Of a DNA stretch of 64,000 nt, positions 1 to 8,760 are shown in pieces. Source of the DNA: T3SED10-260 sp035363255 (GTDB taxonomy: Bacteria; Caldisericota; Caldisericia; UBA6126); assembly GCA_035363255.1 (NCBI GenBank), contig DAOSES010000009.1:1-64000 (forward strand). The letters are read 5' to 3'. How positions within the stretch are numbered: position 1 is the first letter of the stretch; each line of letters begins with the position of its first letter. Under the pieces are notes generated by a model. That model worked only from the letters and a program-made list of their open reading frames with translations, made no database searches and was not told the DNA's origin. A program made the position numbers and the translations under genes.

Positions 1-166
1 TTTTAGCTGAATCATCGAAGACCGTTCGAATAGGTTTTTAAATGAAGCAACACGGCCATTATTTCTTTTTTTCGTGTTTTGACTTCATAGTTATTTCATT
101 TTTGTTTCATGCTTGATTCATTTTTATTTTGTATTATCTTGTATAATTCTTTTGGGAGGTAGCAGG

Positions 167-1030
167 ATGAAAATGTTAAAACACAAAAACGTACTTTTAT
201 CTTTGATAATAGGGTGCATGGTGATGCTTTTTGCATTCACAGCGTGCAATTCGCCCAAACCAGCAGAAAAGGCTCTGGAAGTTAAGAATGAGAAGAGCCT
301 GGAGAATGAGCTGGCAAAAGATATTCCAAGCCAGGAAGCGCCTACAGCTCCTACCGCAAAAGAACCTATGCGATTTGAGGATGGACCCTTTGCAGGTGAG
401 GCTATTCCCGCTGATATTCGTGGTTCCTATACTCTGGCAGACACAGCCTTTTTTTATCGTATCCCTTTGGATGTCTTGGGGGAAGCTTTTATGATCCCTC
501 CCCAGTATGTCCATTTGGTGCAACATGGAGATTTTAAAAAGGTGTACAAGGATCTTGCCAGACTTGGCAAAGAGCTGGGAAATGGGTCGGTAGTCATGTT
601 TGTGTCTATGTTTAAGGGAATGCCGTATGAGCCCCATGAACCTACCTACCTCTTGGAAATGGCAGTTCGAATCTTGAAAGAACGTGGGAATTTAAGTGAG
701 GCTCAGATACTTTATCTTGACCAGCATACCATTAAGCTAAACGAGATAGGACAAGTGGATTTTAGTTTTGTAGAAGAAACCTCTGAGGTAAAACCCAGCG
801 CGAAAACATCTGGGGAAGGCGAAGACTCCCCTATGCTTGGAGTGGTTCGAGTCGATTCCAACACTACTTTTCAAGATCTATTGGATGTTGGCATCAGCAT
901 GAGACTTATCCTGGAAATTATCAAGGCCGACAAACTCAGTTATCCCCCCCAAACTATACGCGCCTATTGCGTGCAAAACGGTCTCCAATTCAGCCAAATC
1001 AAAGAGCAATTCAACCAATTGCTTGATTAA
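167..1030 (+). CDS. Secreted lipoprotein with two helical repeat units
   Basis: A 287-residue predicted lipoprotein of unknown function. A basic N-terminus and hydrophobic core lead to a lipobox (FTAC) with Cys27, so the protein should be anchored on the outer face of the membrane. A low-complexity Ala/Pro/Glu linker follows. Residues about 85-150 (IRGSYTLADTA, then a GIP-like turn and a helix) and about 230-287 look like two divergent copies of the small helical module seen next to ferredoxin or cytochrome-b561-like membrane proteins; this match is from memory of the pattern and is tentative. The ATG at 167 is chosen over in-frame upstream codons because GGGAGG lies at 154-159, 7 nt away. 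A VanZ-like gene follows 3 nt downstream. Confidence 0.7.
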   Translation: MKMLKHKNVLLSLIIGCMVMLFAFTACNSPKPAEKALEVKNEKSLENELAKDIPSQEAPTAPTAKEPMRFEDGPFAGEAIPADIRGSYTLADTAFFYRIPLDVLGEAFMIPPQYVHLVQHGDFKKVYKDLARLGKELGNGSVVMFVSMFKGMPYEPHEPTYLLEMAVRILKERGNLSEAQILYLDQHTIKLNEIGQVDFSFVEETSEVKPSAKTSGEGEDSPMLGVVRVDSNTTFQDLLDVGISMRLILEIIKADKLSYPPQTIRAYCVQNGLQFSQIKEQFNQLLD

Positions 1031-1033
1031 AAC

Positions 1034-1480
1034 ATGCGTAGGGACCTTGCACTTGCGACATTTTATTGGATGCTTCTTGTGCTGTGGATGCTCTTGATTT
1101 TTTGTTTTTCAGCTCAAGCAGCCCATCAATCCAAAGAAGTGAGTCTTGGTTTGACAGATTTGCTTGTGCGATTTATCAACTTCTGCTTTCCCTTATCGGA
1201 TGTTTCTGTTGCATCCTGGCATAGTATGATTCGTAAAATGGCGCACCTTTTTCTTTACTTTGTTTTAGGCATATTGATGATACATGCTCTCCGAACAAGC
1301 AGGATAAGCTGGAAAAGAGGCCTATTTTTAGCTCTATTATTTTGCTTTCTTTATGCGGTTTCAGACGAGTATCATCAGTTTTTTATCCCAGGAAGAGGCG
1401 CTCAAGCGAGTGATGTTGTGCTGGACAGCGGGGGTTCTGCCTTGGGTGTGCTTTCCTATTATTTGTGGAAACGAAAATAA
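1034..1480 (+). CDS. VanZ-like membrane protein
   Basis: A 148-residue integral membrane protein of the VanZ-like family. Four hydrophobic segments are visible, with the family signatures RKMAHLFLYFVLG (about residues 67-79), the DEYHQFFIPGR block (about 113-123) and a DVVLDSGGSALG ending segment. Family members are mostly of unknown role; a few relate to glycopeptide tolerance, which cannot be inferred here. It lies 3 nt after the lipoprotein gene and is probably co-transcribed with it. It converges on the TspO-like gene, with stops only 3 nt apart. Confidence 0.8.
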   Translation: MRRDLALATFYWMLLVLWMLLIFCFSAQAAHQSKEVSLGLTDLLVRFINFCFPLSDVSVASWHSMIRKMAHLFLYFVLGILMIHALRTSRISWKRGLFLALLFCFLYAVSDEYHQFFIPGRGAQASDVVLDSGGSALGVLSYYLWKRK

Positions 1481-1482
1481 AG

Positions 1483-2307
1483 TTAAGATTGATGGGATCT
1501 TGCTCGTTGAATAAGCAAATATACCACTACCAAGAGGAAAACTATGATGCAGACGAGAGAGGTATTGATCACGCCAGGGTATAAGCCAGAAAACCCTTCA
1601 GGACCTGGTTTGATGTGTTTCATCCAGATACCAGCATAAGCCCACACAAAAACCAAAGCATAGGCGATGTCTCTGAAGCGAAGCATGGTGGCAATTCCGA
1701 TCAGAGCTCCAACGATCAGAATAATTACTGTCCAAAGGGATTCTTCGATGCCCCATCCGTTCCAACCGAGACGAACCAGGAAGGCAGTGATATTTGCGAT
1801 GGTGGCTACAGTGATCCAAGCAAAGTAGATGCTGAATGGTAAACGGAGGAAAAACTTTTCACTTCCATTTAGCTTGGAGCTTTGATGGAAATGATATAGA
1901 TTTTGAATGATGAGGATCAGACAAATCAGAATACTTAGCATAAAAAGCAGGGTAAGAGGCATGATTTGATAGTGCCATGCAAATATCCACGAGGCATTGG
2001 AAAGGGAGGAAATGATAAACAATAGCCCAAGCTTGTCTAGAAGTTGGTTTTTTTCTTTTTTGTCATAAGCTTGGCGGAAGAGACCAATATGAAAGAGCAC
2101 GAAGCCTAAAACCAGCAGGTAGATAAGCCCCCAAATAGAAAAGGTGAGACCCTGAGGTGCAAAAAGATTGGGGAAGCTGTCAGAAACTTCGCCTGTATTT
2201 AAGCCACCTATAGGTAAAGCGTTTGCGAGAGCGTTAATAGTGATCATCACCATAAAACTGAGTCCTACCAAAACCTTGATTAAGCCATTTTGCTTTGTAT
2301 TTTCCAT
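1483..2307 (-). CDS. TspO/MBR-related tryptophan-rich membrane protein
   Basis: A 274-residue protein with about eight hydrophobic segments. The N-terminal part carries the NALPIGGLNTGEVSDSFPNLFAP segment followed by GLTFSIWGLIYLLV, typical of the long TspO/MBR-related proteins of Firmicutes (classical TspO is about 160 residues). Trp residues are abundant in the membrane segments. TspO relatives bind tetrapyrroles or act as membrane sensors; the role of this longer form is not established. The gene stands alone and is transcribed towards the VanZ-like gene. The start ATG has a GGAGCAA ribosome-binding stretch just upstream. Confidence 0.75.
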   Translation of the reverse strand: MENTKQNGLIKVLVGLSFMVMITINALANALPIGGLNTGEVSDSFPNLFAPQGLTFSIWGLIYLLVLGFVLFHIGLFRQAYDKKEKNQLLDKLGLLFIISSLSNASWIFAWHYQIMPLTLLFMLSILICLILIIQNLYHFHQSSKLNGSEKFFLRLPFSIYFAWITVATIANITAFLVRLGWNGWGIEESLWTVIILIVGALIGIATMLRFRDIAYALVFVWAYAGIWMKHIKPGPEGFSGLYPGVINTSLVCIIVFLLVVVYLLIQRARSHQS

Positions 2308-2471
2308 CTATTGCTCCTTTTTTATGGCACAAAAAAGTCATTTAAAACTACTTTAATTATACCCCTTTTAGAAAGTTTCATAGCTATCATCACCCAAATT
2401 GTATTTTTTCCATGCTTTGATAAAATTACAGAAAATGCTCTGTTATAGGTGTTTCTTGCGAGGAGGGTAAA

Positions 2472-2954
2472 GTGACTCAAGATGAATTAGTTCAGGCGCA
2501 TCGTTTTTTTTCTGCTTCGTGTTTTAATCAGATTTGGGAGCTTTTGGATAAAACCGAGCGTGACCCAGGTGATATCGAAACAATGATTCATCTTGCCCAT
2601 AGCTCTTTTTGGCATTGGTCAAAAAATCCTGATCTAACATCAAACAATCTGTCGGTAGGCTACTGGATGCTTTCACGGGTTTATGCCACTGCTATGGACG
2701 ACTATAACGCGCTAATCTATGCAAGAAAGTGCCTGGATATAAGCATTGATGAGCAATTAGAGCCCTTTTATGTTGCTTATGCTTATGAGGCAATGGCAAG
2801 GGCTTGTAGCATTAGTGGCGAGTTTGAGATGATGGAAGATTATCTTCAAAAAGGTTTGGATGCAGCTGCATTGGTGACTGACAAGGAAAGTCAATCCTGG
2901 GTAAAGGCTGATTTAGAAGGAATTAAGGGTGACGAAGATGAAATTGCTGAATAA
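2472..2954 (+). CDS. Conserved helical protein of unknown function
   Basis: A 160-residue acidic, all-helical soluble protein without signal peptide. The middle part has WHWSKNPD, then YWMLSRVYATAMDDYNALIYARKCLDI and an AYEAMARAC helix, resembling a TPR-like helical array. I recognise the pattern as a widespread conserved hypothetical family of Gram-positive bacteria but know no function. It starts with GTG at 2472, preceded by AGGAGGG at 2461-2467. A weak extended -10 (TGT-TATAGG) lies at 2441-2449. The next gene overlaps its 3' end, so the two proteins are probably made together. Confidence 0.7.
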   Translation: MTQDELVQAHRFFSASCFNQIWELLDKTERDPGDIETMIHLAHSSFWHWSKNPDLTSNNLSVGYWMLSRVYATAMDDYNALIYARKCLDISIDEQLEPFYVAYAYEAMARACSISGEFEMMEDYLQKGLDAAALVTDKESQSWVKADLEGIKGDEDEIAE

Positions 2955-3621
2955 AGAGAGTCTTGGGGAAACTATCAATCACATTTACCAGGCAGAGCTT
3001 TTCGGACAAACGATACCTTCGAAGGAGCAAAGCGAGGTATATCGCTGGATGCTTGAACGTGCTGGGCAAAAGGGTTCCTATTCTGGATTGAGTGCTCCTA
3101 CCCCGAAAGATTTTCAGCAAGGTGCTACTCTTTTTACTGGAGAGAAACTTACTACGGGTGCTTCTACTGCCCATATTCTGGGTGAAGATGCGCTTTCTAT
3201 TATGCATCGATGGAATATTGCAGACACTTCTTTGCAGAGCGCTTTTTCAAGGCTTGAGGCGCAATGGCGAGAAAAAATGAACAAGGATGAAAAGTTGCAG
3301 GGTTCACCTATGGGGATTTTTTGTTGTGGAAAATGTAGTCTTGCGTATTGGCGGGGGCTGATAACAGGTACCATGGACAAAGGGGAGGAGCGTCTTAGCA
3401 AAGGATTAGAGATTTTGCACTCCTTGCGCGATGGTAAAGGTCGTTGGCGTCGCTTTCCCTATTACAATACGCTCTGGGTGTTGGGGCAGATCCCTCTTCC
3501 CCAGGCCAGGAAAGAATTACAATATGCAAAAGTCGGCATGGAGAACTTTTTAAAGCGGTCAATAGCCTCTCAGGACCCTGTGGATCTTCGTAAGCGAAAA
3601 ATCCTCGAAGCCCTTCTGTGA
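2938..3621 (+). CDS. Uncharacterised protein with CCGKC motif
   Basis: A 227-residue soluble protein that I do not recognise. It is helical, has no signal peptide or membrane segment, and carries a notable FCCGKCSLAYWRGL segment near residue 130, a Cys-rich patch that could bind metal or be redox active. The ATG at 2938 is preferred to the GTG at 2929 because TAAGGG lies 8 nt upstream of it. The gene overlaps the 3' end of the preceding helical protein by 17 nt and overlaps the start of rarD by 4 nt, so the three genes form a unit. Confidence 0.65.
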   Translation: MKLLNKESLGETINHIYQAELFGQTIPSKEQSEVYRWMLERAGQKGSYSGLSAPTPKDFQQGATLFTGEKLTTGASTAHILGEDALSIMHRWNIADTSLQSAFSRLEAQWREKMNKDEKLQGSPMGIFCCGKCSLAYWRGLITGTMDKGEERLSKGLEILHSLRDGKGRWRRFPYYNTLWVLGQIPLPQARKELQYAKVGMENFLKRSIASQDPVDLRKRKILEALL

Positions 3622-4547
3622 GAGTTGAGCAAGTAACCCCTGCATACAACAAAAAAGACCTACTGATTGCTATCAGTGCTTTTTTCATGTGGGGAGTTCT
3701 TCCAGTTTATTGGAAGCAGCTTAAAGCTGTTTCTGCCATGGAAATTCTGGCCCATCGCATTATTTGGTCCCTGGTTTTTTTGCTCCTACTGCTCCTGAGC
3801 TCCAGAAAGTTCAAACCTTTTTTACGTGAATGCATAGAAGTTTTACGTGATAAAAAACGTTTTTCCATACTAGTCTTGTCTGCAGTTTTTCTCAATATCA
3901 ATTGGTTGACCTATATCTGGGCTGTGAATAATGATTACATTGTTCAGACTAGTTTAGGCTACTACATCAATCCTATTTTAAGTGTTTTTCTTGGACTATT
4001 TGTTTTAAGAGAACGACTGAGCACTTTGCTTTGGATTTCTTTTGCTTTGATCCTACTCGGTGTGATGATGATGGTTTTCAAGGCTGGTATTTTTCCCTGG
4101 ATTGGCCTTATACTTGCTTTCAGTTTTGCCTTGTATGGGCTCTTGAAAAAGTTGAATCCTTTACCAGCTATCAGCTCTCTTACCCTCGAAACCTTAATAT
4201 CTTCGTTGCCATCGATCGGATACTTGTTGTTTATCGCAAGTAAAGGACAGAGCAGTTTTTTTCAAGGTTTTTCATCGATTCAGCTTTATTTGATGGGTGG
4301 TGGTGCTGTAACTGCCTTACCCTTGATTTTTTTTAGCATGGGTGCGAAACGCTTGCCTCTATATATGATTGGTTTTTTTCAATATATTGGACCCAGTATT
4401 GCCCTGTTTTTGGGGGTTTTTCTTTACCATGAAACCTTTTCTTTAGCTCATCTGCTGAGTTTTTCCCTGGTTTGGTTGGGTTTAACTTTTTTTTCACTGA
4501 ATGTATACAGACAACTCCGAAACGCTAAAATAGATCGACTCAACTGA
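3618..4547 (+). CDS. rarD: RarD-type EamA family transporter
   Basis: A 309-residue inner-membrane permease with about ten hydrophobic helices in two EamA-type halves. The opening segment AISAFFMWGVLPVYWKQL, the AHRIIWS motif and the NWLTYIWAVNNDYIVQTSLGYYI region are diagnostic of RarD within the drug/metabolite transporter superfamily. The natural substrate of RarD proteins is not known. A GTG start at 3618 overlaps the stop of the upstream gene. A strong inverted repeat with T tract follows 37 nt downstream and should end the transcript. Confidence 0.85.
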   Translation: MRVEQVTPAYNKKDLLIAISAFFMWGVLPVYWKQLKAVSAMEILAHRIIWSLVFLLLLLLSSRKFKPFLRECIEVLRDKKRFSILVLSAVFLNINWLTYIWAVNNDYIVQTSLGYYINPILSVFLGLFVLRERLSTLLWISFALILLGVMMMVFKAGIFPWIGLILAFSFALYGLLKKLNPLPAISSLTLETLISSLPSIGYLLFIASKGQSSFFQGFSSIQLYLMGGGAVTALPLIFFSMGAKRLPLYMIGFFQYIGPSIALFLGVFLYHETFSLAHLLSFSLVWLGLTFFSLNVYRQLRNAKIDRLN

Positions 4548-4583
4548 TTCGCTAGCTACTCCGATAAAATTAAGTATGAAATA

Positions 4584-4624
4584 AAAAAACATCAGGTGTA
4601 ATGAACTACACCTGATGTTTTTTT
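4584..4624. terminator. Bidirectional intrinsic terminator
   Basis: A perfect hairpin: arm 4584-4600 (ends ATCAGGTGTA), loop ATGAAC 4601-4606, complementary arm from 4607 (TACACCTGAT...), bounded by an A run on the left and a T run on the right. It can serve both rarD (plus) and the ATPase gene (minus), which converge here. Confidence 0.9.
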
Positions 4625-4671
4625 ATTGAGAGCGATGTCGCAAGTGCAAGGCCCTCTGCGACATTTTGGCT

Positions 4672-6033
4672 TTAGAGGATGTCGGGAAGTGACCAGAGGA
4701 GAAGGTTTTTGTTTTTCTGGGCTTCTTTTTGAAGCATGGGGGCAAAGCCGTTGGTGGAAAGGATGAGATAGGTTTCCTTTTTAATTCGTTTGGGTAGCTC
4801 CACAAAGGCTACTTCTCGTTCGAGATGGTCCAGAGAGTCCATCCCAGCAATTTTTGGACCTGTGTTGATTTTGACGTAAAGCATTTCTTTGCTTCCTGAT
4901 ACCATCAGATCCATATTTTTACATCTATCCCACCAGGGTCCGATATATTTAACTGGGAAGAAGACACCTTTTTGGAATTTTTCGATGAGGATTTCAGCGA
5001 TGACCTCTTTCATATGTTCGGGATAATATGTCTTGAATTCTTCAATCACAACGTTGATGTTGTCGATGGAAAGAACATCTTGGAAGATGTAGTTGTAACG
5101 GAACCAAAAGCGGTAAAAGGCGTCTTTAATGTGGTATCTTCCTTTTCGACTCGCTTCAGGCACTTCATCGGTGGGGGGCAGGATACGATCAATAAGTTCG
5201 AGCTCACGCAGACGATCGAGAAAGGAAGTAAGGTTGTGGGTTTTTAAATCGAGACGTCGAGCGATATGACCAATTTTTTTCTCGTTGTGAGCCAGTACCT
5301 GTAGAATCGAAAAATAGGTAGTTGGATCGTGGAAATCAAAGTTGAAGAGATATTTGGGATCAAGGTATTGAAAATTGGGATGGCTTAAGAAATAACGTAG
5401 GTTGTCTTCGGTGCTGAGAGTGGGATTTAGCTGTTCAACAAAACGTTCGGTTCCTCCGGTAACTCCATAAAGAGCTACGCTCGTTTCCAGGTCCATTTGT
5501 GGGAAGCTTTGTCTGAATTCTTCGAATGTTAAGGGTTGAACTGGAACATAAGTGACGACTGAAGCGGGAGAGGTGAGATTGAAGAATCGCATGTTGACAT
5601 ACTTCATCTCTGGCATGGAAGAACCACACAAAATCAGCATCAGCGAATTCTTGGAACTAGCCTGGGGCCAAATTTCTTCGATTACGCTAAGAATCGTGCG
5701 GGAGGATTTTACGAGTTTAGGAAACTCGTCCAGGACAATAACTGTCCTTTTGTTTTTTGTGATCCCTTTAAGCAGTTTGTTGAAGAAATCTTCCCAAGTC
5801 TCGGATTCTTTGAGTTCTTTTTCGAGCTGGACTTCAAGAGCTCTGTTGAAGCGAGGTAGCTGGATGCGATCGTGTTGTAGGTCACAACGGAGATAAATAG
5901 CTGATTTGTCTTTTATCCAGTTTTTTAGAAAACTTGTTTTGCCAGAACCAGGCTTTCCAGCCACAAGAACAAATTGCGAAGTCTTGCTTGAGTATAACTC
6001 GTTGAGACGATTTGAAAGATCTTGTTTTGTCAT
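4672..6033 (-). CDS. Archaeal-type AAA ATPase with DUF234-like C-terminus
   Basis: A 453-residue ATPase of the archaeal-ATPase/DUF234 family. Walker A is GKPGSGKT (26-33), Walker B VIVLDEF (98-104), and a winged-helix segment lies at about 240-285. The GRYHIKDAFYRFWFRYNY block (298-315) precedes the DUF234 region, a PD-(D/E)XK-like fold in many relatives. Here WWDR (367-370) and Asp375 are kept, but the usual acidic-x-Lys pair reads YVK (386-388), so nuclease activity may be lost. It is monocistronic, with AAGGAG 8 nt before its ATG. These proteins are spread sporadically and their cellular role is unknown. Confidence 0.8.
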   Translation of the reverse strand: MTKQDLSNRLNELYSSKTSQFVLVAGKPGSGKTSFLKNWIKDKSAIYLRCDLQHDRIQLPRFNRALEVQLEKELKESETWEDFFNKLLKGITKNKRTVIVLDEFPKLVKSSRTILSVIEEIWPQASSKNSLMLILCGSSMPEMKYVNMRFFNLTSPASVVTYVPVQPLTFEEFRQSFPQMDLETSVALYGVTGGTERFVEQLNPTLSTEDNLRYFLSHPNFQYLDPKYLFNFDFHDPTTYFSILQVLAHNEKKIGHIARRLDLKTHNLTSFLDRLRELELIDRILPPTDEVPEASRKGRYHIKDAFYRFWFRYNYIFQDVLSIDNINVVIEEFKTYYPEHMKEVIAEILIEKFQKGVFFPVKYIGPWWDRCKNMDLMVSGSKEMLYVKINTGPKIAGMDSLDHLEREVAFVELPKRIKKETYLILSTNGFAPMLQKEAQKNKNLLLWSLPDIL

Positions 6034-6272
6034 GTTACTTCTCCTTTTGTTTAGCTAAATGCTTGGACAAAAAAATCCATAAGGCTCATCGATTCATTAG
6101 CTCTCGTATTGATTAGCCACACTTTACAACGAAACATCACCAATTTATAGCTCCTGCATAATGAAGGATTAATAATTAGGGGTATTATAAATGGAAGCAA
6201 AACAAAAAGAAAGTAAAATATAGCTTTTTTTTTCGATTATCGAGTACACTACTGTCTACTGAGATTACTGTG

Positions 6273-7127
6273 TTAGATTATGTTTTTTGGATTAAACAGT
6301 TTTAAGCGTTCAAGGGTGGCATCTTTGACAGCCTTTCTAACCTGAATGGATAGTCCCATGCTGTCGGAAAGACCTTCTATTCCCTTGAGGCGGGATAGCT
6401 CATATATGCTTTGACCTGCAGCGCATTTGAGCCTTGTTGCGACATTGATCTTGCGAATACCAAGCTGAATGGCTTTTTGTAGGTCTGCATCATTAACTCC
6501 AGAAGATCCGTGAACTACCAATGGAATTCGGGCAATATCAGCCAGACCTCGGAGTAAGTCCAGGTCGAGACTTGCTCCCACTTTTTTCATCCCATGGATG
6601 CTACCCAGGGATACTGCAAGGGCATCTACTGGCACTTCTGCGCAAAACTTTCTGACATCTTGCTCTGAGCTGTATTGCAGGCGAAGAACTTTGTTTGGAT
6701 CTTCTTCGTCACTACCTACTACTCCAACTTCGGCTTCGACAGAAATTTGTTTTCCTCTGCAGAGATCTACCACGATTTGACTTTGACGAATGTTGTCTTC
6801 GAGGTTAAGACTTGAACCATCATACATGATGGAAGTAAAACCTGCATCAATCGCAGAACGTATTAAGTTGATGTCTCGTGCGTGATCGAGGTGAACACAG
6901 ACGGGAACTAGACTTTTTTGAGCCATACTCAGACAGGGTTGAAGAATTTCTTTAATTCCAAAAAAATGGAGCGTGCGGGAGGAAATCTGTAGGATGCAGG
7001 GGGAGGGATGTTCTTCCGCAGCATCAATGATACCTCGTGCAAATTCAAGGTTCTGGACGTTAAAGGCTCCTATGGCAAAGGAGCCTTTTTCCGCCAGATG
7101 AAGTATTTCTTTTAGGTTGAGGAGCAT
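6273..7127 (-). CDS. Class II fructose-bisphosphate/tagatose-bisphosphate-type aldolase
   Basis: A 284-residue zinc-dependent ketose-bisphosphate aldolase, which reversibly cleaves a ketose-1,6-bisphosphate to dihydroxyacetone phosphate and an aldehyde phosphate. Visible motifs are VHLDHARD (zinc His), YDGSSLNLEDN, SVEAEVG (Glu ligand), SLGSIHGMKK (second zinc His) and VVHGSSGVNDADLQ followed by IRKINVAT. The exact substrate (fructose or tagatose/other ketose) cannot be read from sequence. Its start overlaps the end of the M20 peptidase gene by 16 nt, placing it last in the korABC-peptidase operon. Confidence 0.85.
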   Translation of the reverse strand: MLLNLKEILHLAEKGSFAIGAFNVQNLEFARGIIDAAEEHPSPCILQISSRTLHFFGIKEILQPCLSMAQKSLVPVCVHLDHARDINLIRSAIDAGFTSIMYDGSSLNLEDNIRQSQIVVDLCRGKQISVEAEVGVVGSDEEDPNKVLRLQYSSEQDVRKFCAEVPVDALAVSLGSIHGMKKVGASLDLDLLRGLADIARIPLVVHGSSGVNDADLQKAIQLGIRKINVATRLKCAAGQSIYELSRLKGIEGLSDSMGLSIQVRKAVKDATLERLKLFNPKNII

Positions 7128-8230
7128 TGGAGGAAATTAATCAACCATTGGGTGGAATCAATTAAATCTTTTTTTGCTATCCATTCTTTGTGGGTGTGCA
7201 CATTTTGCATCCCAGTGGAAAGTACAACACATTCAAGTTGGGGCATCAGGCCCTTGAGCACATTGGCATCAGAGCCTCCTCCGGATTTTTTAAGTATGGG
7301 TTGGATACCGCTACTGAGGGCACTTTTTTGCAGTTTTTGGATGAAGGGGCTGTCGGTAGCCTGATGGAAACCATGGTAGGTCAGGGTGGCTTTATATTCG
7401 ATTTGGTAGCCTTGAGGAGTAAGTTGTTCAAAGCTCTGTTGAACATAATGTTCCAGCATTTCAAGCTTATCTCTGACCAGGGAGCGAATTTCGCCTTCCA
7501 CCATACAGTGCTCTGCTACAATGTTGCTTGCTTTCCCTCCTTGAATCTTGCCCACATTCAAAGTGGTGTTTTCGTCGATTCTTCCGAAAGGAAGGGATGG
7601 AATTACTTTGGCAGCAGCGAGAATGGCGCTTTTACCTTTTTCGGGCTCGGTACCAGCATGGGCGGGAACGCCTGTAATTTTGACTTTAAAGTTCATCTGA
7701 AAGGGAGCAGCGTGGATGATGCAACCTGCACTTCCGTCAGAATCCAGAATAAGTCCTTGCTGGGATTGGAGAAGTCCGTTTTTAAGACGTTTGGATCCAA
7801 GGAGTCCGATTTCTTCCTGTTCTGTGAATAAAACTTCGATGGCAGGATGGGGCAATGATGCTTCGTGCAGGCTTTGAAGGGCTTCGATAATGATGGCTAT
7901 GCCTGATTTGTCGTCTGCTCCGAGAATGGTGGTGCCTGATGTGGCGTAGCGTTCGGCGTCGCTTTGGAGTTGCAAGCCCTCCGTTGCTTCCACTGTGTCG
8001 AGATGGGAAGAAAGCAGGATGCCAGGTAGATGCTGACATTCGGGGCTGGCAGACCAACGGAACAGCAGAGAATGAGTATCTTGCCCGTCTGCAGTGAGAT
8101 GATGGATTTCTTCGAGAGGAATGCCTTGAAGCATGCTTCGTACCACTGGCACCAAAGGGCCTTCTGAGCCAGAAGGACTATTTACCATCACCAGGTTTTC
8201 AAAATTTTTTAAAAGACGCTCTGGCTTCAT
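7112..8230 (-). CDS. M20 family metallopeptidase (PepT-like)
   Basis: A 372-residue cytoplasmic di-zinc aminopeptidase or tripeptidase of family M20. The motifs are in order: SSHLDTVEATEG (first metal His and Asp), LGADDKSGIAI (bridging Asp), EEIGLLGSKRL (catalytic Glu-Glu) and LDSDGSAG, then a dimerisation domain and a final HTHKEW zinc His. It resembles PepT-like tripeptidases. It overlaps korC by 4 nt and the aldolase by 16 nt, suggesting it supplies amino acids for the 2-oxoacid oxidoreductase encoded upstream (inference). Confidence 0.85.
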   Translation of the reverse strand: MKPERLLKNFENLVMVNSPSGSEGPLVPVVRSMLQGIPLEEIHHLTADGQDTHSLLFRWSASPECQHLPGILLSSHLDTVEATEGLQLQSDAERYATSGTTILGADDKSGIAIIIEALQSLHEASLPHPAIEVLFTEQEEIGLLGSKRLKNGLLQSQQGLILDSDGSAGCIIHAAPFQMNFKVKITGVPAHAGTEPEKGKSAILAAAKVIPSLPFGRIDENTTLNVGKIQGGKASNIVAEHCMVEGEIRSLVRDKLEMLEHYVQQSFEQLTPQGYQIEYKATLTYHGFHQATDSPFIQKLQKSALSSGIQPILKKSGGGSDANVLKGLMPQLECVVLSTGMQNVHTHKEWIAKKDLIDSTQWLINFLQCSST

Positions 8231-8760
8231 GGAATAGCGTATCCTGCATTTAGGGCTTTAATGTTGATGTCGATGACTTTTTGACCTTTTTTTTCAAATT
8301 TTTCCAGTATGACTTTTTCGAGGGTTTCTTTTTTTACGAAAGAGGTGGCTTTGAGGAAGGCTCCCAGGACTACAATATTCGCAGCCAGGTTGGAGCCAGC
8401 TTGCATAGCGATATCGTTGGAGGGGATGTAGTGAATTTTGATGTCTTTGCGTTCACTCTTTTTTTCGATAAGGGAGGAATTGACGAAGAGGGTTCCTCCG
8501 GGTTCTACCATTTTTTCGAATTTGTCAAAGGAAGGAAGGTTCATGACCAGGACATTTTGATGAGCCACCAGAACAGGTGAGCCAATGGGTTGATCGGAAG
8601 TGATGACAGTGCAATTTGCAGTACCTCCACGCATGGCTGGACCATAGGAAGGATAAAAGAGGGCATATTTGTTTTCGGCTACACCGGCTGCTGCAATCAG
8701 TTGCCCAATGATCATGACTCCTTGACCGCCAAAACCTGCGGCTAATAATTCAATCTCCAT
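8227..8760 (-). CDS. 2-oxoacid:ferredoxin oxidoreductase, gamma subunit
   Basis: A 177-residue gamma subunit of a CoA-dependent 2-oxoacid:acceptor oxidoreductase. It begins with the family hallmark AAGFGGQGVMIIGQLIA and has YGPAMRGGTANCTV (the segment that contacts the TPP subunit). Together with the two genes upstream it should oxidatively decarboxylate a 2-oxoacid to acyl-CoA while reducing ferredoxin. Its ATG overlaps the stop of the beta gene by one base, and its end overlaps the M20 peptidase start. Confidence 0.88.
   Translation of the reverse strand: MEIELLAAGFGGQGVMIIGQLIAAAGVAENKYALFYPSYGPAMRGGTANCTVITSDQPIGSPVLVAHQNVLVMNLPSFDKFEKMVEPGGTLFVNSSLIEKKSERKDIKIHYIPSNDIAMQAGSNLAANIVVLGAFLKATSFVKKETLEKVILEKFEKKGQKVIDINIKALNAGYAIP

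Noticed and set aside
142..147. Perfect TATAAT before the first gene as a promoter
   Set aside because: No -35 box at suitable spacing, and the inferred start would almost coincide with the Shine-Dalgarno sequence; left unassigned.
113..166. Longer reading of the first lipoprotein gene from 113
   Set aside because: The upstream start lacks a ribosome-binding site; the ATG at 167 has GGGAGG 7 nt away and gives a clean signal peptide.
6034..6272. 239-nt gap between the ATPase and aldolase genes
   Set aside because: AT-rich; examined for tRNAs, riboswitch-like folds and short genes, and nothing convincing was found.
7190..7831. 213-codon plus-strand frame inside the M20 peptidase gene
   Set aside because: Composition and position are those of an antisense shadow of the peptidase; no ribosome-binding site or family pattern.
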